Notes: generated from the sequence alone by a model not told the origin. 64,000 nucleotides of DNA from an uncultured Eubacteriales bacterium (GCA_902373515.1 CABKML010000002.1:1-64000), one strand, 5' to 3'; shown: positions 43,015 to 51,878, numbered from the stretch's first letter. Numbers and translations are program-made.

Positions 43015-44415
43015 ATGAAAAAGTTTTTTTCAACTGTACTTAGTCTTATTTGCATTTGTGGCTTAGTTGCATGTTCGAGTGTTAAACAGCCTAATAAGCA
43101 AAATGACTTAAATCAAACATCTGTTGCAGAGAAAAAACAAGAGCCGAATTCAGCCAATGACAAAATGACGGAACTTACTTTTTGGCATTCGATGGATGGA
43201 GCTTATGCGGAGGTGTTGAATCGTCAAGTTAAGACTTTCAATGAAGGAATCGGCAAAAAGAACAACATACATGTCACAGCTGTTTTCCAAGAGTGGCCGG
43301 GTACAAACGCTTTAACTATGGCCATGTCTTCCGATGATATTGCTAATATGCCTGATATAATTCAATTGTACGCTGAGAATGTCAGCTTAATTCGTAATTA
43401 TAAACGGACTGTTTGGGCCGAAGATATGTTTGCTAAATATTCTGAGTTAACTAAAAAGCAGGATTTGTTAGCCAATACAATTTCTTCATATTCTATAAAG
43501 GGGAGAATGATAGGCGTGCCTTACAATATATCTGCTTTGTTGATGTATTATAACGAGGATTTGTTTGACAAAGCAGGTATAAAAGAAGTTCCCAAAAATT
43601 TAGCAGATTTAGCCCAAGCTATGAAAGAACTTAAGGATAAAACAAATGTTAAACATGCTCTTAATGTACAGGTAAGTCAGTTTGAATTGGAAAACTGGAT
43701 TGCAACACAAGGAAAGAAAGGTACTTTCTTTGGAAATAATGATAGTGGACATGCAGGACCTTTGAATAAATTTGCTGCTGCCGAAAACGGCTCGCTTACT
43801 TCCTTCTTGAAAGCATGGCAAAACATTGTTTCTACTGATGCCTATAAGCCACAGAATGATAGTATAAAAGAAGAGTTTGCTAATAAAGACAGTGCAATTG
43901 TTATTATGACCAGTTCACGTATTCCGGCAATGAAGAAACTAATTGGTGATAAGTTTAAATGGAATGTCGCTCCTATACCTACTGTTAATGCTGATGATAA
44001 ACAGGGAGCTTTTCCTAGCGGTGCCGGTCTGTACATTATTAATCGTGATGATAAGAATAAGGTTAAAGCAGCATGGATTTTTAATCAATTTATGATTAGT
44101 AATGAGGCACAATCAATGTGGTTAGAAAAGACGGGTTATGTTCCGGTTAATCAAAAAGTTTTAGAGTCTGAAGCGTATAAAAAAGCGCTGACAGATAATC
44201 CACAAATTGCAGTTGCTTTCAATACGTTGAAAAACACAGGCGAAAATGTTGTTTCTGCTTTTGTTCCGGCTCAAAATATTGTTAATAAGATTATTAAAGA
44301 AACAATGTTGAAATTTGGCAAGCACGAAATAAGTATGGATGAAGCACAGACTCAATTAGCTTCCGGTGTTCAGAAAGCTTTTGATGAATATTACAAATTG
44401 AATCCGGAATCATAG
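43015..44415 (+). CDS. ABC transporter solute-binding lipoprotein (family 1, sugar type)
   Basis: 466 residues. Lipoprotein signal MKKFFSTVLSLICICGLVAC with lipobox LVAC, then a Ser/Asn/Lys-rich linker and a type-1 extracellular binding domain: LTFWHSMDGAYAEVLNRQV, MIGVPYNISALLMYYNEDLF, KAAWIFNQFMISNEAQSMWL and TGYVPVNQKV. These are hallmarks of carbohydrate-binding proteins such as UgpB/MsmE. It completes the importer encoded by the two permeases upstream. Ligand not determinable by eye. A hairpin separates it from the nucleoside hydrolase gene. Confidence 0.9.
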   Translation: MKKFFSTVLSLICICGLVACSSVKQPNKQNDLNQTSVAEKKQEPNSANDKMTELTFWHSMDGAYAEVLNRQVKTFNEGIGKKNNIHVTAVFQEWPGTNALTMAMSSDDIANMPDIIQLYAENVSLIRNYKRTVWAEDMFAKYSELTKKQDLLANTISSYSIKGRMIGVPYNISALLMYYNEDLFDKAGIKEVPKNLADLAQAMKELKDKTNVKHALNVQVSQFELENWIATQGKKGTFFGNNDSGHAGPLNKFAAAENGSLTSFLKAWQNIVSTDAYKPQNDSIKEEFANKDSAIVIMTSSRIPAMKKLIGDKFKWNVAPIPTVNADDKQGAFPSGAGLYIINRDDKNKVKAAWIFNQFMISNEAQSMWLEKTGYVPVNQKVLESEAYKKALTDNPQIAVAFNTLKNTGENVVSAFVPAQNIVNKIIKETMLKFGKHEISMDEAQTQLASGVQKAFDEYYKLNPES

Positions 44416-44447
44416 ATAAATCTTCTTAGTATGTGTTAGAATTATTT

Positions 44448-44475
44448 GCCTCAATAGTAATATTGCTATTGAGGC
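44448..44475 (+). other. Intergenic hairpin after the binding-protein gene
   Basis: GCCTCAATAG and CTATTGAGGC form a perfect 10-bp stem with an 8-base loop. Only CTTCATG follows, without a T tract. Such stems commonly protect the 3' end of binding-protein mRNA and allow partial read-through; termination is possible but weak. Confidence 0.6.
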
Positions 44476-44499
44476 CTTCATGTTTCTTAGAGGTAGCGT

Positions 44500-45501
44500 G
44501 TGCAAAATAAAGGAATAGTTATAGATTGTGATCCCGGATTAGATGATTTATTAGCTTTATGTGCAGCAGCATATTTTTTCCCACATAGAGTTAAAGGAAT
44601 TTGTAGTACATATGGTAATACTAATGTAGAACAAACGTTGCGTAACAGTCTTATGGCTTTGAAAATTTTACCTCAAATCAATTGTTCTATTTACAGGGGT
44701 GCTGCTTGTGCCGATTTTTCCGGTATAAATACTAAATTAAAGTTAAATTGGCAGGGATATGGTGATAATGACGGTTTATGCGGTGTACAATTAACTACTT
44801 TGTTAGAACAAAGTAAAGTGGATTTATTTAAGGACTTTGAAGCAGGTAAAAAATCACTAACTAATTTAAATCCTGAAATAAGAGATATTACTGAATTAAT
44901 TGTAAAATTGAAAGAAAAAAAAGACGGATATGATCTAATTTCCATTGCACCTCTTACAGATATTTCTGCACTTTATCGAGCAATGTCAAATGAAAATTTT
45001 TCCATCTATACTCTAGGAAGCTACTTTAATCTTTGCCCTGTAGAACGAGCAAGATTAAGTTATAACATAAAGTTGGATCCGAATGCGGCCAATAAAGTAT
45101 TTACCGAATGTCCAAATTTAACAATTACAGGTTTGGATATATATGGTAATTGGTCAGAGCATGATTTTTTTAAATTGTTTAATGCATCAACTAAGATAAA
45201 TACGGTATCTTCCCGATTATTAAGAAATTCCGTATTTGCTTATAATTGCCATAAAATGGATGCATCGGCGTTACTTGTGGATAGCTTACCGATATTTGCT
45301 ATTGCTCATCCGGAATTATTTACGTGGACCTATGGTACAATCAAAGTAATAGCTGAAAACTATCCGAATGTTGATTTTATGCAATTTCAAGTAGAAGAAT
45401 TTATTTCTGAAATTGATAAAAAAACTAAGGCTAAAGTTGCTACCGGAATAGATTTATCAGCGTTTATAGATTATTGGTTAGAGATAATATGCAAAATATA
45501 G
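44500..45501 (+). CDS. Nucleoside hydrolase (IU-type family)
   Basis: Cleaves the N-glycosidic bond of ribonucleosides, releasing ribose and base. The Ca2+-binding N-terminal motif is intact: VIDCDPGLDDLLAL (DxDxxxDD). Further landmarks are STYGNTNVEQTLRNSLMAL, YDLISIAPLTDISAL, NLTITGLDIYGN and the late Asp in CHKMDASALLVDSLPIFAIA. The 333-residue length is typical. The start is GTG 44500 after AGAGGT. It is the last gene of the AT-richer block and is followed by purine nucleoside phosphorylase. Specificity cannot be told; the active-site loops diverge from well-known homologues. Confidence 0.85.
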   Translation: MQNKGIVIDCDPGLDDLLALCAAAYFFPHRVKGICSTYGNTNVEQTLRNSLMALKILPQINCSIYRGAACADFSGINTKLKLNWQGYGDNDGLCGVQLTTLLEQSKVDLFKDFEAGKKSLTNLNPEIRDITELIVKLKEKKDGYDLISIAPLTDISALYRAMSNENFSIYTLGSYFNLCPVERARLSYNIKLDPNAANKVFTECPNLTITGLDIYGNWSEHDFFKLFNASTKINTVSSRLLRNSVFAYNCHKMDASALLVDSLPIFAIAHPELFTWTYGTIKVIAENYPNVDFMQFQVEEFISEIDKKTKAKVATGIDLSAFIDYWLEIICKI

Positions 45502-45601
45502 TAAGTATGATCATAAATTCAACTGTACAGTATTTTTATACGGCGGTTGGATAAAATTTATGATTTCATTTACACTTACAACTAAACTGAAGGAGTACCA
45601 A

Positions 45602-46423
45602 ATGACAGCACAGGAAAGATTGGAACAATGTTATACAAGCGTGCGGGAACGCTTACCATTTCTCCCGAAAGTCGGCCTGATTTTAGGCTCGGGCCTGGGA
45701 GATTTGGCAGAAAAACTCGAAATTGTCGCTTCTATACCGTACAGCGAGATAGCGAACTTCCCTATCTCGACCGTAGCCGGACATAAAGGCCGCTTCGTTT
45801 TTGCCTATATCGGTGAAGTGCCGACAGTAATCATGCAGGGACGAGTCCACTATTATGAAGGCTACAGCATGGAAGAAGTCGTTTTGCCGACCCGCCTGAT
45901 GCACCTTATGGGCGCAGAAACCCTTTTCTTGACCAACGCGGCCGGCGGCATCAACTCTGAATTTGCAGTCGGCGATTTCATGCTCATAACCGACCAGATA
46001 AGTTCGTTCGTTCCATCCCCTCTAATCGGCCCCAACGCCGATAAATTAGACGAGCGCTTCCCCGATATGTCGCAGATTTACGATCTTGAATTGCAGAACT
46101 TAATCAGCAAAACGGCGCAAAATAAGGGCATCCGCCTGCAGAAAGGCGTATATTTGCAGACAAGCGGCCCGAACTTCGAAAGCCCGGCAGAAGTCAGAAT
46201 GTACAGCATGTTGGGAGCAGACGCCGTGGGCATGAGCACGGCCTGTGAAGCTTTGGCGGCCAACCATATGAAAATGCGAATTTGCGGTGTTTCCTGCATC
46301 TCCAACTTGGCAACCGGCATTTCAAAAGTTCCTTTGAGCGATGATGATGTCAAAGAAATAGCGAACAAAGTCGGCGCACAGTTCCAAGAACTGGTTTTAA
46401 GCGCTATCCGTCAAATGGCTTAA
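45602..46423 (+). CDS. punA: Purine nucleoside phosphorylase (trimeric type)
   Basis: Phosphorolysis of purine (deoxy)nucleosides to base and (deoxy)ribose 1-phosphate. The 273-residue protein has GLILGSGLGDLAEKLE, the phosphate-binding GHKGRFVFAYIGE and MQGRVHYYEGY, FLTNAAGGIN, the purine-site SGPNFESPAEVRMYSMLGAD with the conserved Glu, and AVGMSTACEALAANHM. AAGGAG with 6 bases selects ATG 45602 over an upstream ATG at 45560. Its base composition returns to that of the flanking core genes, marking the right edge of the AT-richer block. Confidence 0.95.
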   Translation: MTAQERLEQCYTSVRERLPFLPKVGLILGSGLGDLAEKLEIVASIPYSEIANFPISTVAGHKGRFVFAYIGEVPTVIMQGRVHYYEGYSMEEVVLPTRLMHLMGAETLFLTNAAGGINSEFAVGDFMLITDQISSFVPSPLIGPNADKLDERFPDMSQIYDLELQNLISKTAQNKGIRLQKGVYLQTSGPNFESPAEVRMYSMLGADAVGMSTACEALAANHMKMRICGVSCISNLATGISKVPLSDDDVKEIANKVGAQFQELVLSAIRQMA

Positions 46424-46474
46424 ACGCGCGCGAAACTGCCCGCGAAAATTGCCGCTTGAAGCTTGAAATTTGAA

Positions 46475-46570
46475 GTCGCCCCCCAAGCGACCCGAAAGTC
46501 GGCTCGAAAGTCGCCCCCCAAAGCGACCCGAAAGTCGGCTCGAAAGTCGCCTCCAAAAGCGTCTCCAAAA
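46475..46570 (+). repeat. Short tandem repeat, about 35-36 bases per unit
   Basis: Units start at 46475 (35 bases) and 46510 (36 bases, one A more); a degenerate third unit starts at 46546. Each has the form GTCGCC, CCCC, AAGCGACCCGAAAGTCG, GCTCGAAA. Internal complementarity (GTCGC/GCGAC) lets each unit form a small hairpin. It lies between punA and the amidohydrolase gene. Confidence 0.8.
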
Positions 46571-46617
46571 CCGGCCCTAATCACCCCAAAATCGGCCGAA
46601 AAGAAGAAAGAAGTAAC

Positions 46618-47946
46618 ATGAGAATCAGATTTTACAATGCCCGCATCATCACCTTTGCCGAACAGCAGACAACAGGCGAATTGGACCGGAATATCATTGA
46701 CGGCGAATTGTGGACCGAAGACAACAAAATTATTTATGTCGGCAAAACACCCGCCGAGCCGGCAGGCTCAGCGCAAGACCCGGCAAGAGCAACTTTACCG
46801 CCATTCAATCGGGAAATAGACGTTCAGGGTAACTTAATTCTGCCCGGTTTCAAAGACGCCCACACCCATTCCGCCATGACCTTCTTACGCTCCTATGCCG
46901 ACGATTTACCGTTATTGGATTGGCTCCACCAACAAGTTTTCCCGTTAGAAGCCAAACTGCAGCCGCAGGACATCTATTGGTGCAGCCGCCTCGCCGTGCT
47001 GGAGTACTTGAGTTCCGGCATAACGACAATTTTTGACATGTATTTTTATCCGGAGAACTTTGTTCAAGCGATGATAGACTCGAACTACAGAGCAGTATTG
47101 GTATCCGCTTTGAATAACTTTTATTCTTCCGTCGCTAATATGGAAGAGGAATATCACCGCTACAACAACACTAACCCGTTAATCTCGTATTTCCTCGGTT
47201 TCCATGCCGAATATACAACGTCTCTTGATTTGCTGCATCAAATCGCCGCCTTAGCGAACAAATTGCAGGCGCCCGTGTATATGCACAGTTCCGAATCGGC
47301 GCAGGAAGTAAAGGACTGTTTGAGCCGCTACGAGCTGACACCGACAGTTTTATTCGACCGCCTCGGCATTTACAACTATGGCGGCGGTGCTTACCATTGC
47401 ATCCACATGAGCGACGAAGATTTGCGGATTTTCAAGGAGCGCAAATTATCTATCGTCACCAATCCCGCATCCAACTGCAAACTCGCTTCCGGCATAGCCC
47501 CTGTTTGCAAAATTTTGGAGCAAGGCATCAATTTGGCTATCGGCACGGACGGCCCGGCGAGCAACAATGCGCTGGATATGTTCCGCGAAATGTTCCTTGT
47601 GACAGCTTTGGCCAAAATTCGGGAGAAAGATGCTGCCTGCGTGCCGGCGCAACAGGTTTTGCAAATGGCGTGCGTCAACGGTGCCGAAGCTTTGAACTTA
47701 AAGGCGGCAAACAGTCTTCAAGTCGGCAAACTGGCCGATTTAATCATTCTGGACTTGCAGCAGCCGAACATGCAGCCTTTGAATAATATTGTCAAAAACG
47801 TGGTTTACAGCGGCAGCAAAAGTAACGTTCTGTTGACTATGGTTGACGGCAAAATCCTTTATGAAAAGGGACAATACGCTGCCAATTTCGATGTCGAACG
47901 TATTTATTATGAAGTCAACAAAGTTATTAAGAGGGTAAAATCTTAA
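46618..47946 (+). CDS. mtaD: Amidohydrolase, 5'-methylthioadenosine/S-adenosylhomocysteine deaminase-like
   Basis: 442 residues, metal-dependent hydrolase of the TrzN/MtaD/SsnA branch. Metal motif DAHTHSAMTFLRSYADDLPL and LDWLHQQVFPLE are very typical of MTA/SAH deaminases. Later ligands are GFHAEYTTS and VYMHSSES, then the catalytic Asp in AIGTDGPASNNALDMFREM. The C-terminal beta-sandwich contains GKLADLIILDL. Likely role: deamination of MTA, SAH or adenosine to inosyl compounds, which fits with the adjacent purine nucleoside phosphorylase. A closely related guanine or chlorohydrolase-like specificity cannot be excluded. ATG 46618 follows an AAGAAAGAAG purine stretch; no strong AGGAGG. Confidence 0.85.
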   Translation: MRIRFYNARIITFAEQQTTGELDRNIIDGELWTEDNKIIYVGKTPAEPAGSAQDPARATLPPFNREIDVQGNLILPGFKDAHTHSAMTFLRSYADDLPLLDWLHQQVFPLEAKLQPQDIYWCSRLAVLEYLSSGITTIFDMYFYPENFVQAMIDSNYRAVLVSALNNFYSSVANMEEEYHRYNNTNPLISYFLGFHAEYTTSLDLLHQIAALANKLQAPVYMHSSESAQEVKDCLSRYELTPTVLFDRLGIYNYGGGAYHCIHMSDEDLRIFKERKLSIVTNPASNCKLASGIAPVCKILEQGINLAIGTDGPASNNALDMFREMFLVTALAKIREKDAACVPAQQVLQMACVNGAEALNLKAANSLQVGKLADLIILDLQQPNMQPLNNIVKNVVYSGSKSNVLLTMVDGKILYEKGQYAANFDVERIYYEVNKVIKRVKS

Positions 47947-48089
47947 GGCGATAAAAAGTTTAAAATCCGGCAGACAGAGTGATGAGCAACTTTCTACCGC
48001 CGCTCTGCCTGCCGACCGCTAATCTCTCGCCTGAACACCCGACAGGCAGAAATTGATGAACAATAAACTGCCGGAAGCTCGCCTGAGCC

Positions 48090-48118
48090 TTTACAGACGG
48101 CAACTTATCCTTTAGAAT
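48090..48118 (+). promoter_or_regulatory. Promoter of the pyrimidine operon
   Basis: TTTACA (48090-48095), 17-base spacer, TAGAAT (48113-48118): one mismatch to each consensus hexamer. Initiation near 48125 would place a GGAGGG ribosome-binding site (48131-48136) almost at the 5' end of the mRNA, serving the leader reading frame at 48143. The stretch 47947-48089 holds nothing else recognisable. Confidence 0.7.
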
Positions 48119-48142
48119 AACAAGAAATGCGGAGGGATGATT

Positions 48143-48490
48143 ATGCCGAGAAGAGAACTCAACGAGCGCACGACAGCAGCTGCAGTTTATATCTCCAATC
48201 ACATAGGCGATTGGACGGCGGCGCATTTTCCCTTTGCCGATACAGTTGATAACAGGACTGAGTTGATGGTTTTATCATCGTTCAGTCCTTTATTTTTGCC
48301 TTGCAGCCGAGTTTGCATTGCTGCTAATCGGGTATACCGTCGCTACGGCAATTGTTTCCTCGAACAAATGCAAACTCCAATTCAGATTCATATAAACAAT
48401 AATTATAAAAAAGCAATAGAAGGAAATGATTTTTTCATTTCCTTTTTTTTAGGAGGAAAACATGCAGAAAATCAGAAGTTTGGTAACTAA
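48143..48490 (+). CDS. Putative pyr leader reading frame spanning the attenuators
   Basis: GGAGGG 6 bases before ATG 48143 opens a 115-codon frame beginning [20 protein letters not shown]. It runs through both terminators at 48254 and 48420 and ends at 48490, 29 bases inside pyrB. No homologue is recognised, and the latter part looks unlike a folded protein. The arrangement resembles the E. coli pyrL leader peptide, whose translation through the attenuator couples ribosome position to termination. Translation is not proven; the frame could be fortuitous, but promoter, ribosome-binding site and position agree. Confidence 0.45.
   Translation: MPRRELNERTTAAAVYISNHIGDWTAAHFPFADTVDNRTELMVLSSFSPLFLPCSRVCIAANRVYRRYGNCFLEQMQTPIQIHINNNYKKAIEGNDFFISFFLGGKHAENQKFGN
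48254..48296 (+). terminator. First attenuator in the pyr leader
   Basis: AGGACTGA (48254-48261) and TCAGTCCT (48282-48289) form an 8-bp stem; inside it GATG pairs with CATC. TTATTTTTG follows. TGATAA just upstream could pair with TTATCA in the loop, an alternative fold that would prevent termination. Confidence 0.7.
48420..48450 (+). terminator. Second attenuator, directly before pyrB
   Basis: AAGGAAATGA and TCATTTCCTT form a perfect 10-bp stem with a 5-base T loop and a run of eight or more T. The pyrB ribosome-binding site AGGAGG begins immediately after at 48451, so this hairpin controls entry into the structural genes. Confidence 0.9.
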
Positions 48491-49382
48491 TGCCGACTTA
48501 AGCCCCGCAGAAATGCTCGAAATAGTTAAATCGGGCGCAGCGATTGCGGCAGAACCGGCCAAGTATGCGGACGTTTGCCGCGGCAAAGTTTTGGGCTCAC
48601 TTTTCTTCGAACCTTCAACCAGAACCAGATTAAGTTTTGAAGCGGCCATGTTGCGCTTGGGCGGCAGCGTCGTAACTATTCCCGAACCTAACGTTTCTTC
48701 GACGACTAAAGGCGAAAGCTTGAAAGATACCATTCGCACGGTTGCCTCTTACACCGATGTTATCGCCATGCGCCACCCGCATGAAGGTGCCGGTACTTTA
48801 GCGGCGGAAGTCAGCTGCGTGCCGTTCATCAATGCCGGTGACGGCGGCCATCAGCATCCGACTCAGACTTTGACGGACTTATTGACCATTTATGAGAATC
48901 GACACAGCTTGGAAAATTCCGTCGTCGGTTTGTGCGGCGACTTGAAATTCGGACGCACGGTCCACTCCCTCGTTAAAACTTTGAGCCAATTCAAGAACAA
49001 TCGCTTCATCTTCATCTCCCCCGAAGAATTGCGCATCCCCGACTATTTACGCCTCTATCTGGACGAAAATCATATCCCTTATCAGGAAGTAAACAAATTG
49101 GAAGACGTCATCGCCGACCTGGACATCCTTTACATGACCCGGGTCCAGAGAGAGCGCTTTTTCAACGAGGCTGATTATGTCCGTCTGAAAGACAGTTACA
49201 TTCTGAATCAAAGCAAATTGCTGCAGGCGAAAAAAGACATGATTATTCTGCACCCCCTGCCGCGCGTCAACGAAATAGCGGAAGAAGTGGACAGTGACCC
49301 CAGAGCGCAATATTTTGCCCAGGTCAAATACGGCATGTATGTTCGCATGGCCTTAATTAAGTTTTTGTTGGAGGAAAAATAA
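48462..49382 (+). CDS. pyrB: Aspartate carbamoyltransferase catalytic chain
   Basis: Forms carbamoyl-aspartate, the first committed step of UMP synthesis. Carbamoyl-phosphate site [15 protein letters not shown], then [36 protein letters not shown] and [14 protein letters not shown] identify it. 306 residues, typical for the class that associates with a regulatory chain. AGGAGG is 5 bases upstream of the ATG and abuts the second attenuator. The stop shares a base with the pyrI start codon, ensuring coupled synthesis of the holoenzyme. Confidence 0.98.
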   Translation: MQKIRSLVTNADLSPAEMLEIVKSGAAIAAEPAKYADVCRGKVLGSLFFEPSTRTRLSFEAAMLRLGGSVVTIPEPNVSSTTKGESLKDTIRTVASYTDVIAMRHPHEGAGTLAAEVSCVPFINAGDGGHQHPTQTLTDLLTIYENRHSLENSVVGLCGDLKFGRTVHSLVKTLSQFKNNRFIFISPEELRIPDYLRLYLDENHIPYQEVNKLEDVIADLDILYMTRVQRERFFNEADYVRLKDSYILNQSKLLQAKKDMIILHPLPRVNEIAEEVDSDPRAQYFAQVKYGMYVRMALIKFLLEEK

Positions 49383-49816
49383 TGTTACAGGTAAACAGCA
49401 TCACAAACGGAGTAGTAATTGACCACATCAAAGCCGGTTCGGGCTACAAAATTTTCCAACTGCTGGAATTGGACAAATGCGGTGAAAGTGTCGCTTTACT
49501 GATTAACGTGGATTCCTGCAAAGAGGGGAAGAAAGACATGATTAAAATCGAACAGGCGCACGATATTGATTACAGCGTGCTGGGCCTGCTTGACCCGAAC
49601 ATTACAATCAACGAAATTGCCGGCGAGAAAATTATTCGCAAATACAGCGTCAAATTGCCGACGGAAGTTTACGATTTTATCAAGTGCAAAAACCCCCGCT
49701 GCATCACCAACCATCAGAATATCGGCAACCGCTTCAGCCTGCTGAGCGCAAGTGCCGGTTTGTACAGCTGCCATTATTGTGACAATTTATATAAGTGCGG
49801 AGGTTCGCAGTGCTGA
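49382..49816 (+). CDS. pyrI: Aspartate carbamoyltransferase regulatory chain
   Basis: 144 residues. The N-terminal allosteric nucleotide-binding domain shows INGV-like start (SITNGVVIDHIKAGSGYKIF) and DMIKIE; the C-terminal zinc domain has four cysteines in CKNPRCI and CHYCD. It binds CTP/ATP and modulates PyrB. Bacillus-type enzymes lack this subunit, whereas several Clostridia have it. It overlaps pyrB by one base and pyrC by 7 bases. Confidence 0.97.
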   Translation: MLQVNSITNGVVIDHIKAGSGYKIFQLLELDKCGESVALLINVDSCKEGKKDMIKIEQAHDIDYSVLGLLDPNITINEIAGEKIIRKYSVKLPTEVYDFIKCKNPRCITNHQNIGNRFSLLSASAGLYSCHYCDNLYKCGGSQC

Positions 49817-51012
49817 CTGTTATTAAAAACGCCCGCTTGGTCGACAGCGAAATTGACCGCCAAGGCTCGCTTCTGTTGCAGGATGAACGCATAATCGCTA
49901 CCGGCTCTATCGACGCTTTCAGTGCCTTGGAAGCGGAAGCTGCAGTCATAGATGCACAGGGTCAAACGCTGATGCCGGCCTTTGTCGACCTGCACGCCCA
50001 TTTTCGTGACCCGGGCTTGACTTACAAAGAAGACTTACTAACCGGAGCGCAGGCAGCCTTAGCCGGCGGTTACACGGCAGTCAATTTGATGGCGAACACC
50101 AAACCCGTATGCGATACAAGCGAGAAGCAGGCGGCCGTTATGCAAAGAGCGGCAGCCTTGGACTTAATCGACATTTATCAGACACAGGCGATAACTGTCA
50201 ACATGCAGGGAGAAGAATTAACCGATTTCAGCAGCTCCCTGACTCCGTTATTATCCGATGACGGCAAAGGCATTGCCGACGACAAACTTATGTACAAGGC
50301 CCTCGAACAAGCAGCAGCGAACGGCAAAATATTACAGTTGCATGAAGAAAATCCGGAATTTGCCCCCGATATTACCGGCTTAGCTGAAGAAACCATGGTC
50401 GCCCGCGACTTAACTTTGGCAGCTGCCGCAAAAGCACCTGTCTACCTTTGCCATATCAGCACGGCTAAAGCCTTGAAAATGGTGGAAATTGCCAAACAAA
50501 ACGGCGTGCAGGTGATTTGTGAAGTTACGCCGCATCATCTGGCCTTGGCCGATAACCCCTACAAAGTCCATCCGCCGCTAAGAAGCGCTGCAGATTGTCA
50601 AGCTTTAATCGATGGTATCAGAAAGGGCACAGTTGACATTATCGGTACCGACCATGCCCCGCACAGCGAAGCGGACAAAGCAGCCGGCGCTCCCGGTTTA
50701 GTCGGTCTGGAAACGGCCTTCAGCGTTTTATACACCGTCCTGGTAGAAGAGAATAAAATCAGTCTCTCAAAGCTGTCACAGCTGCTAAGCTTGCGCGGCG
50801 CAGAAATCCTTAACTTGGAACAAGGCCGAGTTTTACCGGGCTACAAGGCGAATTTGACTCTGGTCGACTTAACGGCAAGCCGGACAATCAAACCGGAGAA
50901 ATTCCATTCTAAAAGTCATAACACCCCCTTTGCCGGCCGCACATATCGGGGAGAAATCCTCTGGACGATGCATAACGGCAAAATTAAATGGAGAAAGGAA
51001 ACGGACAAATGA
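49810..51012 (+). CDS. pyrC: Dihydroorotase
   Basis: Cyclises carbamoyl-aspartate. Class I type, 400 residues. Zinc motif DLHAHFRDPGLTYKEDL, then NLMANTKPVCD, LHEENPEF, YLCHISTAKALKMV, EVTPHHLAL and the catalytic Asp in IIGTDHAPHSEADK. GGAGG at 49799-49803 selects GTG 49810, 6 bases downstream; GTG 49795 would overlap that site. It overlaps pyrI and pyrF at its ends, as expected for a tight operon. Confidence 0.97.
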   Translation: MLTVIKNARLVDSEIDRQGSLLLQDERIIATGSIDAFSALEAEAAVIDAQGQTLMPAFVDLHAHFRDPGLTYKEDLLTGAQAALAGGYTAVNLMANTKPVCDTSEKQAAVMQRAAALDLIDIYQTQAITVNMQGEELTDFSSSLTPLLSDDGKGIADDKLMYKALEQAAANGKILQLHEENPEFAPDITGLAEETMVARDLTLAAAAKAPVYLCHISTAKALKMVEIAKQNGVQVICEVTPHHLALADNPYKVHPPLRSAADCQALIDGIRKGTVDIIGTDHAPHSEADKAAGAPGLVGLETAFSVLYTVLVEENKISLSKLSQLLSLRGAEILNLEQGRVLPGYKANLTLVDLTASRTIKPEKFHSKSHNTPFAGRTYRGEILWTMHNGKIKWRKETDK

Positions 51013-51878
51013 GTTACATCAGCCGCAAATTATACGAAACTATCCGCGAAAAAGGTTTTGTTTGTGTCGGCCTCGACAGCCACATGGACTATATCCCGAC
51101 TTATATCAAGAAAAAGTACAACAATGATCCGGAAGCCTGTTTAACGGCATATAATCAGGCTATCATCGACGCTACAAGCGACATCACCGCCATTTACAAA
51201 TTACAGATAGCTTACTACGAGGCTAACGGCATTGCGGGACTTAAAGCCTACCGCAACACTTTGCAATATCTCAAACAACACGAATTGCTCAGCATCGGCG
51301 ACATTAAGCGGGGCGATATAGCAGCCACGGCCAAAGAATATGCAAGAGCCCATTTTGACGGCGAATTTGCCGCCGACTTTGTGACCTTAAACCCTTACAT
51401 GGGTCTGGACAGCATCACGCCTTATCTGGATTACCTCAAACGGGGCGACAAAGGCATTTTCGTTCTGTTAAGAACGTCCAACCCCGGCGCTGAAGATATA
51501 GAATGCCTCGACTATCAGGGCAAACCGCTGTATTTTCATATCGGCGACGCTTTGCAGGAATTAACAGCAGAATTTGACAACGAACCTTATTCACCCTTGG
51601 GCCTGGTTGTCGGCGCCACCCACGCTGAAGAAGCAAGCGAAATCAGACAGCGCTACAGCAAGCAGTTCTTCCTCCTCCCCGGTTACGGCGCTCAGGGAGC
51701 CAAAGCCGAGAATATCAGAAATTATCTGACGGATTTTAACGGCGGCGTGGTCAACTCTTCCCGCGGCATTATTAAGTACTATCAAAAATTCGCCGACGGT
51801 GACACGACAGAGGCAAAATTTGCCAACTACACGCGCGAAGCTGTCATCAAAATGCGTGAGGATATTTATGGCGCATAA
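51009..51878 (+). CDS. pyrF: Orotidine 5'-phosphate decarboxylase (type 2)
   Basis: Decarboxylates OMP to UMP. 289 residues, the long type-2 subfamily. FVCVGLDSHMDYIP, the catalytic GDIKRGDIAATAKEYA (Asp-Lys-Asp array), TLNPYMGLDSITPYL, RTSNPGAEDIE and LPGYGAQGAKAENI are visible. ATG 51009 overlaps the pyrC stop; the upstream frame lies within pyrC. It lies upstream of pyrK and pyrD, although it catalyses the last step. Confidence 0.97.
   Translation: MSYISRKLYETIREKGFVCVGLDSHMDYIPTYIKKKYNNDPEACLTAYNQAIIDATSDITAIYKLQIAYYEANGIAGLKAYRNTLQYLKQHELLSIGDIKRGDIAATAKEYARAHFDGEFAADFVTLNPYMGLDSITPYLDYLKRGDKGIFVLLRTSNPGAEDIECLDYQGKPLYFHIGDALQELTAEFDNEPYSPLGLVVGATHAEEASEIRQRYSKQFFLLPGYGAQGAKAENIRNYLTDFNGGVVNSSRGIIKYYQKFADGDTTEAKFANYTREAVIKMREDIYGA

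Noticed and set aside
46475-46570. Tandem repeat considered as a CRISPR array
   Set aside because: Units are directly adjacent without unique spacers, only two full copies exist, and there are no cas genes.
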